Shown: positions 6,440 through 13,041 of the stretch, one piece after another | Layout of the letters: each line of letters begins with the position of its first letter | Numbering within the stretch: the first letter of the stretch is position 1 | Notes under the pieces: generated by a model | The model's input: only the letters and a program-made list of their open reading frames with translations | Database searches by the model: none | Told to the model about the DNA's origin: nothing | Position numbers and translations under genes: made by a program | Assembly (NCBI GenBank): GCA_046541115.1 | Contig: JBKHDX010000101.1 | Span: forward strand, 1-15,545 | DNA length: 15,545 nucleotides | Origin: Jaaginema sp046541115 | GTDB taxonomy: Bacteria > Cyanobacteriota > Cyanobacteriia > Cyanobacteriales > Spirulinaceae | Direction of reading: 5' to 3'

Positions 6440-7612
6440 TTCTTTAGGGGGTTTATCAAAGGAGGGAAGCGGTTCAATCGTTTCGATGTCTTCTGTCGGG
6501 GTCGGAGGATTGGCTTGTAGGAGGTCAAAGGGGTCTACATGGGGAGTTGAGCGAAACTGCTCGCGAAATAGCTCTAATTCAGCGTTGCTGGTGCTTTCGC
6601 TGTCAGCATGAACGACTTTGACTTGATTAACGTAGATATACAAGCGCATGGATTGGTTGAGACGACGAGCGATAAAAGCTTCTACATCTTGAACTTGTTT
6701 GGGGGTAATTTCTTTTTGGGCTGCAAGGACGAGAAAAACTTGCGGTGGGTTGGTTTTCCAGTTAATCTGGGTTTGCAGCAGTTGGGTATTTTGACCGACG
6801 GTGATGGTTTGCCGTTCGAGAATGTGTGCGATCGCGTTTTCGAGTTCCCGTTGTTGTTGTTGAAGTTGGGCTTCCCGCAGCAGTTGCACGAAGTTACTGC
6901 CCAAGGGTAAAAATAACAAAGAGGTTAAAGCCATGGCAACACCGAGCGATCGCGTGGCTTTGGCATAGCCAGCAATAATAAAAACGGTCATACAAGCGAG
7001 GGTAATGCCGAGTAAGTTGGTGAGGTAAAGCAAAAATGCGCCGCTACTATACCCCCACAACTGCTTGGCTAATGATAATCCTACGACACACAGGGGGGGC
7101 ATTAAGGCAACCGCGATCGCCGTTCCGGCTAAAGCATCGCTAATGCCCTTTCGCACCTTGGCAAAGCCGCTAATGGCTCCTGCGGTAACGGCAATACCGA
7201 GATCGACTAAATTGGGACGGACGCGGGCTAGGAATTCTGAGCCAAATTCCGGTAAATTAACTAATATCCCTAAAAAGCAGGACAACAAAATCGCCACAAC
7301 CGTACCAAATGCGATCGCGACAGTAGACTTGCGAAATAAGTTCACATTACCTTCTAAGGCAGCAAAGGCTAACCCCCGCAACGGTAACATCAACGGTGCA
7401 ATCAGCATCGCGCCGATAATGACTGCTGTACTATTGCTAATTAAACCAAATGTCGCGATCGCACAAGAACTCAAAATCAAGACGCTGTAGTTGACCGACA
7501 ACTCTGCATCTACAAACAATTCATTTTCTAATGACGTGACTTGTTCGCGATTCGGAGGTTTGGGTAGATATTGATTTAACTTAGCCAACCTGGAAAGCTG
7601 CAATGGCCCCAT
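6437..7612 (-). CDS. DUF389 (TIGR00341-type) hydrophobic membrane protein
   Basis: A 391-residue protein. After a polar N-terminus (1-40) come about seven hydrophobic segments: roughly 42-62, 63-83, 97-119, 138-156, 161-181, 192-214 and 221-243. Family hallmarks are STAVIIGAMLIAPLMLPLRG (61-80) and AGTAIAVALMPPLCVVG (162-178). Residues 245-335 form a soluble domain starting with a Gln-rich helix, and the tail from 340 is acidic and Pro-rich. The function of DUF389 proteins is not established; a transport role is often suggested. The gene lies 12 bp after the YqeY-domain gene on the same strand, so they are probably one transcript. Its stop codon falls inside an STRR heptad. No signal peptide is seen. 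Confidence 0.88.
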   Translation of the reverse strand: MGPLQLSRLAKLNQYLPKPPNREQVTSLENELFVDAELSVNYSVLILSSCAIATFGLISNSTAVIIGAMLIAPLMLPLRGLAFAALEGNVNLFRKSTVAIAFGTVVAILLSCFLGILVNLPEFGSEFLARVRPNLVDLGIAVTAGAISGFAKVRKGISDALAGTAIAVALMPPLCVVGLSLAKQLWGYSSGAFLLYLTNLLGITLACMTVFIIAGYAKATRSLGVAMALTSLLFLPLGSNFVQLLREAQLQQQQRELENAIAHILERQTITVGQNTQLLQTQINWKTNPPQVFLVLAAQKEITPKQVQDVEAFIARRLNQSMRLYIYVNQVKVVHADSESTSNAELELFREQFRSTPHVDPFDLLQANPPTPTEDIETIEPLPSFDKPPKE

Positions 7613-7624
7613 AGAATTTTCCCA

Positions 7625-8083
7625 TTATGAACTGAGTTTTGCTTTGGTAATGGCTTGCACTTTTGACCCATCTGCTTTACCTTTCAGTTTTTGCATCACC
7701 GGGCCCATTACCTTGCCCATATCCTTCATTGAAGATGCTCCCACTTCCGCGATCGCCTGCTCAATCACTTCTGCAATTTCCTCGTCGCTGAGTTGTTCGG
7801 GTAAATAGGTTTCAATAATGGCTAACTCTTGGGCTTCTTTGTCAGCCAAATCTTCTCGTCCCGCTTGCTGATATTGCGCGACGGAATCGCGACGTTGCTT
7901 GGCTTGTTGCGACAAAATTGCCAATTCCTCATCGGCGTTTAAACTATCCCGACCTTCGGTTCTGATCTCTACTTCTTTTTCGAGGATTACTTTTTTTAAA
8001 CTGCGTACCGTCTCCAAACGCAATTTATCTTTAGCTTTCATCGCGGCTTTGATGTCTTCTGAGATACGGTCTTTCAAACTCAT
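7625..8083 (-). CDS. yqeY: GatB/YqeY domain-containing protein
   Basis: A 152-residue soluble protein, close to the family's usual length of about 148. Family features are the N-terminal MSLKDRISEDIKAAMKAKDKLRLETVRSLK, the middle RRDSVAQYQQAGREDLADKEAQELAIIETYLPEQLSDEEI region, and the C-terminal KDMGKVMGPVMQKLKGKADG loop. The family resembles the tRNA-binding tail of the GatB subunit of Asp/Glu-tRNA amidotransferase, but its own role is not settled. GAGG at 8097-8100 lies 13 bases before the ATG, somewhat far for a Shine-Dalgarno. It is the first gene of a likely two-gene unit with the DUF389 gene and is divergent from the CRY-DASH gene across 196 bp. Confidence 0.93.
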   Translation of the reverse strand: MSLKDRISEDIKAAMKAKDKLRLETVRSLKKVILEKEVEIRTEGRDSLNADEELAILSQQAKQRRDSVAQYQQAGREDLADKEAQELAIIETYLPEQLSDEEIAEVIEQAIAEVGASSMKDMGKVMGPVMQKLKGKADGSKVQAITKAKLSS

Positions 8084-8279
8084 CTTGGGCTAAATTCCTC
8101 AACTGACATTGATTTTTTTATGGTAAACCCCAAGCTGGCGAGTTGAGGTTAAATCTTAGGTTTCTTGGCTCAATGGGGCCACAATATGCTGAAAGAGGGC
8201 GATCGCGAATTTGCATTAAAGCTTTACGTTTTATTACAATTGTTCATCAAAGTTAATAATATATTTTTATCTTTCTCTA

Positions 8280-9755
8280 ATGACCGTACAACGTACCTTA
8301 GTTTGGTTTCGCAACGATCTGCGTTTACACGATAACGAAATTTTGCACCGAGCCTTACAAACCAACGCCCAAATTATTCCCTTATATTGTTTCGATCCTC
8401 GACAGTTTAGCCAAACATCCTATAAATTCCCCAAAACTAGCTCTTACCGGGGGCAATTTCTTCGAGAAAGCCTCATCAACTTGCAACAAAACTTGCAAAC
8501 ATTAGGAAGCGACTTGATTATACGTCAAGGAAAACCTGAAACCGTTATTCCTGAATTAGTTAAAACTCTAGAAATTAACGCCGTTTATTACACCGAAGAA
8601 GTCACCTTTGAAGAAGTCAAAGTTGAAATCGCCCTCGAAAATATCCTGCGTCCCCTGGGTATTGAAATTCAATCTTTTGGGCAAACTACTCTATTTAACC
8701 TGGACGATCTGCCTTTTTCTATTGAAAATTTACCCGAAGTTTTCACCCAATTCCGCAAACAAATCGAAAAGCAAAATATCGCCGTCAGAAAAACATTCCC
8801 CACGCCCCAAAAATTGCCCCAACTTCCCGATATTGAAGTCGGTGTAATCCCCACCTTGTCAGAGTTAGGACTCGAAACGCCCTCAAACGATCCGCGCGGC
8901 GTTCTCAATTTTCAAGGGGGAGAAACAGCAGGATTTAAGCGGCTAAAAACCTATTTTTGGGAACAAGATTTACTGCAACATTACAAAGAAACCCGCAACG
9001 GCATGTTAGGGGCAGATTACTCCTCTAAATTTTCCCCTTGGTTAGCAAATGGCTCGCTTTCCCCGCGCTATATTTACGAGCAAGTCCAAGAATACGAGAA
9101 AAAAAGAGTTAAAAATAACTCTACCTATTGGCTTATTTTTGAACTCATGTGGCGGGATTACTTCCGCTTTATTTGCGATAAACATGGCAATCAAATCTTT
9201 TTCCAATCCGGCTTACAAGGAATTAAAATTCCCTGGAAAGAAGACCGAGATTTATTTAAAAAATGGCAAACCGGGATAACAGGATATCCCTTAGTTGATG
9301 CTAATATGCGCGAAATTGCCGCTACAGGTTTTATGTCAAATCGAGGCCGTCAAAATGTTGCCAGCTTCCTCACAAAAAATCTCGGCATTAACTGGCAAAT
9401 GGGAGCAGAATGGTTTGAGTCCCTGCTGATTGATTACGATGCGTGCAGTAATTGGGGCAATTGGAATTATACAGCAGGCGTAGGAAACGATGGGCGGGGC
9501 TTTCGCTTTTTCAACATTATCAAACAATCTCAAAATTACGATCCCGAAGGTGAATATGTGAAACATTGGCTCCCGGAATTAAAAGCATTACCGCCTCATT
9601 TAGCATTACAACCTTGGAAAATGAGTCAAGACGAGCAAAGCCGCTACGGAGTCAAATTAGGCGTAGATTATCCCAAACCGATCGTTGATTTGTTCAAATC
9701 TGCCCAGGAGAATGAGAAAATATATAATGGGGCGATCGCGCGATCGCGTCAGTGA
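8280..9755 (+). CDS. cry: Cryptochrome DASH (CRY-DASH, photolyase family)
   Basis: A 491-residue flavoprotein, typical CRY-DASH length. The N-terminal antenna domain starts LVWFRNDLRLHDNE (7-20). The FAD-binding helical domain includes the SSKFSPWLANGSLSPR region (248-263), TYWLIFELMWRDYFRF (282-297), TGYPLVDANMREIAATGFMSNRGRQNV (334-360) and the NWGNWNYTAGVGNDGR loop (391-406). DPEGEYVKHWLPEL (421-434) is the photolyase-family C-terminal signature. By spacing from E. coli photolyase, W319, W372 and W395 form the electron-transfer Trp chain, all intact. CRY-DASH proteins are known to repair cyclobutane pyrimidine dimers in single-stranded DNA and may also act as blue-light sensors. The gene has no HIP1 until two tandem copies at 9732-9747, which encode the last residues (AIARSR). 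Calling it a class I CPD photolyase is less likely given the DASH-type motifs. Confidence 0.93.
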   Translation: MTVQRTLVWFRNDLRLHDNEILHRALQTNAQIIPLYCFDPRQFSQTSYKFPKTSSYRGQFLRESLINLQQNLQTLGSDLIIRQGKPETVIPELVKTLEINAVYYTEEVTFEEVKVEIALENILRPLGIEIQSFGQTTLFNLDDLPFSIENLPEVFTQFRKQIEKQNIAVRKTFPTPQKLPQLPDIEVGVIPTLSELGLETPSNDPRGVLNFQGGETAGFKRLKTYFWEQDLLQHYKETRNGMLGADYSSKFSPWLANGSLSPRYIYEQVQEYEKKRVKNNSTYWLIFELMWRDYFRFICDKHGNQIFFQSGLQGIKIPWKEDRDLFKKWQTGITGYPLVDANMREIAATGFMSNRGRQNVASFLTKNLGINWQMGAEWFESLLIDYDACSNWGNWNYTAGVGNDGRGFRFFNIIKQSQNYDPEGEYVKHWLPELKALPPHLALQPWKMSQDEQSRYGVKLGVDYPKPIVDLFKSAQENEKIYNGAIARSRQ

Positions 9756-9830
9756 TGGTCACAATTTTGTTAGGGTAAAATTATCCACATCGTTTTACAA
9801 AAAAGCTATTAGTCGATCTTTACAGCTTGA

Positions 9831-9836
9831 GAAGGA
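9831..9836 (+). promoter_or_regulatory. Shine-Dalgarno fixing the start of the small Cys protein
   Basis: GAAGGA lies 8 bases before ATG 9845. An upstream in-frame TTG at 9827 would overlap this site and is therefore unlikely to be the start. Confidence 0.75.
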
Positions 9837-9844
9837 ACCTTATT

Positions 9845-10048
9845 ATGGATAAACACAATATTAACTGCGCCGAAGCCTGCGTCAATGGTTGTATCTTAGG
9901 GGATGATTGCCCCAACAAAGAATTTGCAGAAGAAGCCTCTAACTTCATCTCTGACACTCCTCTCGACAAAATGCTCGAAATCGCCGAAGTTGCCCGTATG
10001 AAAAAGCTCTCTGAGCCAACAAAATGGGTCATACCGGACGATATCTAA
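9845..10048 (+). CDS. Small conserved-looking four-cysteine protein (67 aa)
   Basis: Starting at ATG 9845, chosen because of the well-placed Shine-Dalgarno GAAGGA, the product is 67 residues. The N-terminal part carries C8, C12, C16 and C22 in a CX3CX3CX5C pattern (NCAEACVNGCILGDDCP). The rest is an amphipathic, mostly acidic helix region (EEASNFISDTPLDKMLEIAE) and a short tail, EPTKWVIPDDI. There is no signal peptide or membrane segment. The cysteines could bind a metal or Fe-S cluster or form disulphides; the sequence does not tell. It resembles small conserved cyanobacterial proteins I have seen without a function; I cannot name the family. It follows CRY-DASH by 89 bp on the same strand with no clear terminator between, so cotranscription is possible. 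An inverted-repeat element begins at its stop codon. Confidence 0.78.
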   Translation: MDKHNINCAEACVNGCILGDDCPNKEFAEEASNFISDTPLDKMLEIAEVARMKKLSEPTKWVIPDDI

Positions 10049-10179
10049 TACCAAATCCGGTTCGATACACCTTCTATCCCGTTAACCCGCCCACGGATTA
10101 AAATCCGGGGAACCAATGAGTGCAAAGTCCGTCTTCGAGGACTAAAAAATAAGTGGGGTTTGGTAATCAGATTTGGTAT
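10048..10179 (-). mobile_element. MITE-like element containing structured repeat copy 3
   Basis: Perfect 10-bp terminal inverted repeats ATACCAAATC (10048-10057) and GATTTGGTAT (10170-10179) enclose 132 bp with no coding capacity. The core at 10078-10143 is the reverse complement of the repeat at 4704-4770 and 4848-4904. It contains stem CGGATT/AATCCG (10094-10099, 10102-10107) and AGTCC/GGACT (10126-10130, 10139-10143). The left end begins at the last base of the upstream stop codon. Size and organisation match the 129-bp element at 4804-4932. No target duplication is clear. Confidence 0.55.
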
Positions 10180-10198
10180 AAAGCCTGATTTTCGACTA

Positions 10199-10233
10199 AA
10201 AACCCCGGTTTTTTTTCCATAAACTGGGGTTTT
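10199..10233 (+). terminator. Hairpin terminator between the small Cys gene and the Rpn-like gene
   Basis: Stem 10199-10211 (AAAACCCCGGTTT) pairs with 10221-10233 (AAACTGGGGTTTT), 13 bp with one G.T pair and a 9-nt loop. The 3' arm ends in TTTT. It is a diverged relative of the mfd terminator palindrome at 391-421. It probably ends plus-strand transcription coming from the CRY-DASH side and lies 37 bp before the next start codon. Confidence 0.65.
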
Positions 10234-10270
10234 GTTATAATCTTTCTCAACAATCTCTCAAAATTCCCCC

Positions 10271-11173
10271 GTGACTCGCTTCATCCACGACCAATTTGCC
10301 AAACAGTATCTAAGCGAACTCCTGTCTCCTTTGGGAACCGTCGAAACCAACAAAGAGGTATCCTCCGAAGTTCGCTACATTGACCTATTTTTCACTCCCT
10401 TTGACGGGGAAAACCCCCGACGAGACGAATTAGGGCTTTTAGGGCGCTTGACCACCACTCCTGCCTTATTTGAACCCTTTCGCAACCCCGTCAGCAAAAA
10501 CGAGATTCGTACTTGCTTACTCAAACTCCTCACCCTGCAACAAGAATGGGAAAGACAAGCCAACCGCGACCAAACCCGTGTCAGTGAAGACCAACTTCCC
10601 CGTTTGTGGATTCTGACTCCCACCGCTTCTGCTAACCTGCTAGAAAGCTGTAACGCCGTTGCAGACGAAGCCGGAATTTACTTTTGCGGTGACACCTTCA
10701 AAACCGCATTTATCGTCATCCACCAACTTCCCCCCACCCCTGAAACTCTGTGGTTACGCTTACTCGGTCGTGGAAGCGTTCAACGTCAAGCTGTGTTAGA
10801 ACTTGAAGCTCTACCCCCCGATCTACCATTAAGAGCGGATATCATAAAATTAGTAAGAACCCTAATTTCACTGTTAGCCAAACGACAGCAAAACCAACAA
10901 GATTTAGATCGAGAAGATCGGGAGTTGATTATGACTCTAACTGAAATGTACGAAGAAGCGATGGCTGATATTCGCCAAGAAGGTATCGCTCAAGGGGAAC
11001 AGCGCTCTAACCGTCGCTTTGTTGAAACCATATTACAAAACCGTTTTGGTGCTGTTGATGAGGAGTTAACGGCTATTGTCGCGAGTATTGCTTCCCTTCC
11101 TGTCGAAGAATATACCCCTATACTCCTCAATTCCTCTCGCGCAGAATTATTAGCCCGATTTTCTGCACAATAA
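10271..11173 (+). CDS. Rpn-like PD-(D/E)XK nuclease-fold protein with DUF4351-like C-terminus
   Basis: A 300-residue protein starting at GTG 10271 (MTRFIHDQFAKQYLSELLSPLG), the characteristic beginning of a large cyanobacterial family. The N-terminal domain has EVRYIDLFFTP (33-43) with E33 and D38 as candidate nuclease-core acidic residues, then FEPFRNPVSKNEIRTCLLKL (67-86). Residues 205-245 are a charged helical linker with EGIAQGEQRSNRRF. The C-terminus (FVETILQNRFGAVDEEL... LLNSSRAELLARF) resembles DUF4351. These genes are often annotated as Rpn-family transposase/nuclease, or wrongly as flagellar assembly protein H. Rpn proteins in other bacteria promote RecA-independent recombination; activity here is unproven. 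No Shine-Dalgarno is seen, and there is no HIP1 in the gene. It lies between repeat elements and converges on the porin gene. Confidence 0.82.
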   Translation: MTRFIHDQFAKQYLSELLSPLGTVETNKEVSSEVRYIDLFFTPFDGENPRRDELGLLGRLTTTPALFEPFRNPVSKNEIRTCLLKLLTLQQEWERQANRDQTRVSEDQLPRLWILTPTASANLLESCNAVADEAGIYFCGDTFKTAFIVIHQLPPTPETLWLRLLGRGSVQRQAVLELEALPPDLPLRADIIKLVRTLISLLAKRQQNQQDLDREDRELIMTLTEMYEEAMADIRQEGIAQGEQRSNRRFVETILQNRFGAVDEELTAIVASIASLPVEEYTPILLNSSRAELLARFSAQ

Positions 11174-11179
11174 AAGTCA

Positions 11180-11206
11180 GTAGGATGCGTTATTAACGCA
11201 TCCTAC
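11180..11206. terminator. Palindrome between convergent genes (likely bidirectional terminator)
   Basis: A perfect 13-bp inverted repeat with a 1-nt centre: GTAGGATGCGTTA (11180-11192), T, then TAACGCATCCTAC (11194-11206). It lies in the 59-bp gap between the Rpn-like gene and the porin gene, 6 bp after the former's stop. There is no long T-tract on either side, so the terminator role rests on position and stem strength. GTAGGATGCGTTA palindromes are a widespread intergenic family. Confidence 0.65.
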
Positions 11207-11232
11207 AAGATGATTCGTCTGATTTGCCCTAG

Positions 11233-12933
11233 CTAGAAGCTAAACTGGGTTCGCAGGTTGAATACATAAATGTTGGGATTGTCGCTAAAGTTGTTAGCAT
11301 TACCAATCATGTAAAACGCGGGAACCAAGGCGATATTGCGAGAAAGAGGATAGAAGTACGTCGCTTCAAATTCGTACTGAATGCCGCCATTACCGCCCCC
11401 AGCAGCTAGAAAATTGCGCCCTTCGAGAATGGAAAAGGGCAGTAAGTAGGATACAGTACCGAGTGCGCCTTCTTTGCCTAAATCTGGGAAAGCTACGCCA
11501 AGTTGTAGAGATTGGGCGCGAATCTCGCCGTCGGGACGACCCACCGTTACCGGGTCAATGTTGGTAATGCCGTAGGTGTAGCGTCCGAATAAGCCGATAT
11601 TGGGGGTAATGGCCCAACTGCCGTTAATGGCGAAAGTATGCGCGATCGCGTCATTAATTGTACCGCCAAAACCGTCATCGGCAACCCCATAAAAGGGTTC
11701 GCTGGTCGCACCCCCAACCCCGAAACCCGTTGTATTGCCATTTTGATCGAGAATGGGAACGTTGTTATCTATTTTGGAGTAGGTATAGAAGGCGTTAAAG
11801 TTGACGTTGTTAATCGGGTTCACAGAAAGCTGAACTGTGGTGGTGCTGGTGGGGCCAAATAAGCCCTTAGCGGGGTTAGAAGAAGTGTTAAAAAAGGGAC
11901 TGGGGAGAAATTCCGTATTTTCCCCTAAATAACCAACCGTCAAGCCTGCAAAGTCGCTAAATTGCCACTGTACCACAGCTCCCGAACCGCGATCGATGGC
12001 GTTAACCAGAGTTCCCCCGCTAGAGTTGAAACTCCCTGCCCCTGTGAGGAAAAAGGTGTAGCGGTTGCCGTCGAAATGGCGATACCAGTTGATCCGGGGG
12101 CCGACAGTAACGCGGAATTGTTCGCCGACGGGGAAGGTATAAAACAATTCCCGAATCACCACATCTGATGTGCCTAAGCTGCTTTGGTCGGTGAAGGGAA
12201 CCCCGAAGGTATTGTACAACCCGGCAGACGCGAGGGCGTTTGCGGGGGAGTTTCCGGTTCCCGCGGCCAGTTGAATCGCGAGGTTATCCCGTCCGGTGAA
12301 GGAGGTGTTGAAGTTAATCCAACTGAGATAACTTAGGGTGGTTGAGGGTTCTTCGGCAATGCTAACAACCGGTTGATTGGTTAAGCTGTTGCGAGCGGCC
12401 CGACGGAGGTTGAGGGGGGGGGGTGTGTTGATGTTGTTGGTTTCAACTTTGATATCCCCGGCAGGACTGGCTTCGGTGAGATTCAGGAAAACGTTACTAC
12501 TGAGTTTAGTAGTAGTCGAAAATTGATGGTCTTCAAGGAAACCCACTCGGTCTTCGAGGGAGTCTACCCGCTCGCTGAGAGCCACTAATTCCGCTTCAAA
12601 TTCCCGCATGAGTCGCTCTAGGGTTTCGAGGTCTTCCGGGGAGACTTGACCGAGGCCGATGGCTCTTTCGAGTTGATTGAGGCAAGCATTTAATCCGGCG
12701 GCAAATTCGTAGCGGGTGAGGGGACGATTGCCCCGAAATGTACCGTCAGGATAGCCCACTAAACAATCATAGCGATCGCTCAAACTTGATAAAGCTTCAA
12801 ATGCCCAATCTTGGGGAGAGACATCCCGAAACTGGATCGCTCCGGGGACTTGGGTCATGGGGTCGATTTGGGCGGTTGCGGGGGCGGTTGCGATCGCGAT
12901 CGCACCTAAACCCCCGATAATCACTCGTTTCAT
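11233..12933 (-). CDS. Cyanobacterial outer-membrane porin (SLH domain + OprB-type barrel)
   Basis: A 566-residue protein exported to the outer membrane. The signal peptide is about 1-21 (MKRVIIGGLGAIAIATAPATA, then Q). An SLH domain spans roughly 35-88 (FRDVSPQDWAFEALSSL... YPDGTFRGNRPLTRYEFAAGLNACL) and would anchor to the cell-wall polymer. A coiled coil follows at about 98-136 (LETLERLMREFEAELVALSERVDSLEDRV). The remainder is Gly/Asn/aromatic-rich alternating beta-strand sequence ending YVFNLRTQFSF, with the terminal Phe expected for Bam-dependent barrels. Members are often called iron uptake porin or carbohydrate-selective OprB-like porin; the substrate cannot be read here. GAGGAA, 6 bases before the ATG, sets the start. 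Two oddities are a run of ten C in the coding strand at residues 170-174 and a hairpin at the Shine-Dalgarno. Two overlapping HIP1 copies lie in the signal-peptide region. Confidence 0.93.
   Translation of the reverse strand: MKRVIIGGLGAIAIATAPATAQIDPMTQVPGAIQFRDVSPQDWAFEALSSLSDRYDCLVGYPDGTFRGNRPLTRYEFAAGLNACLNQLERAIGLGQVSPEDLETLERLMREFEAELVALSERVDSLEDRVGFLEDHQFSTTTKLSSNVFLNLTEASPAGDIKVETNNINTPPPLNLRRAARNSLTNQPVVSIAEEPSTTLSYLSWINFNTSFTGRDNLAIQLAAGTGNSPANALASAGLYNTFGVPFTDQSSLGTSDVVIRELFYTFPVGEQFRVTVGPRINWYRHFDGNRYTFFLTGAGSFNSSGGTLVNAIDRGSGAVVQWQFSDFAGLTVGYLGENTEFLPSPFFNTSSNPAKGLFGPTSTTTVQLSVNPINNVNFNAFYTYSKIDNNVPILDQNGNTTGFGVGGATSEPFYGVADDGFGGTINDAIAHTFAINGSWAITPNIGLFGRYTYGITNIDPVTVGRPDGEIRAQSLQLGVAFPDLGKEGALGTVSYLLPFSILEGRNFLAAGGGNGGIQYEFEATYFYPLSRNIALVPAFYMIGNANNFSDNPNIYVFNLRTQFSF
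12414..12423 (-). repeat. Ten-base homopolymer (C10 on the coding strand) inside the porin gene
   Basis: G10 on the plus strand, read as C10 in the porin mRNA, encoding Thr-Pro-Pro-Pro-Leu around residues 170-174, in the linker between the coiled coil and the barrel. It is the longest homopolymer I noticed in the window. Slippage by one base would frameshift before the barrel. Confidence 0.9.
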
Positions 12934-12937
12934 TCGT

Positions 12938-12976
12938 AATTCCTCACACCAGGTTAAATTCCTGGTGTCTAGAATT
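12938..12976 (-). promoter_or_regulatory. Leader hairpin reaching into the porin Shine-Dalgarno
   Basis: A perfect 8-bp stem, ACACCAGG (12946-12953) with CCTGGTGT (12961-12968), loop of 7. An outer 5-bp stem AATTC/GAATT (12938-12942 with 12972-12976) is separated by 3-nt internal loops. On the minus strand the outer stem uses GAATT, which overlaps the Shine-Dalgarno GAGGAA (12940-12945). If transcribed, the structure could limit ribosome access to the porin start. Its place in the mRNA leader is inferred, since the promoter is not identified. Confidence 0.5.
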
Positions 12977-13041
12977 ACAGCGAAATTCGCGATCGCGTCT
13001 GTGTGCGAGGATACATCTATCTCGCGACAGAATATTGCAAT

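Noticed and set aside
8234..8262. Promoter for CRY-DASH (TTACAA, 17 bp, TAATAT)
   Set aside because: Spacing is right, but the -35 matches the consensus at only three positions in very AT-rich DNA; not better than chance.
8280..9755. An integrated UV-repair island of mfd and CRY-DASH
   Set aside because: The genes are 4.4 kb apart, on opposite strands, with unrelated genes and repeats between them.
9827..9844. TTG start giving a 73-aa small Cys protein
   Set aside because: The extra codons overlap the Shine-Dalgarno that serves ATG 9845, which has ideal spacing.
12969..13041. Terminator between the purine permease and porin
   Set aside because: Only a bulged short stem around CTCGCGACA/TGTGCGAG is possible and there is no T-tract.
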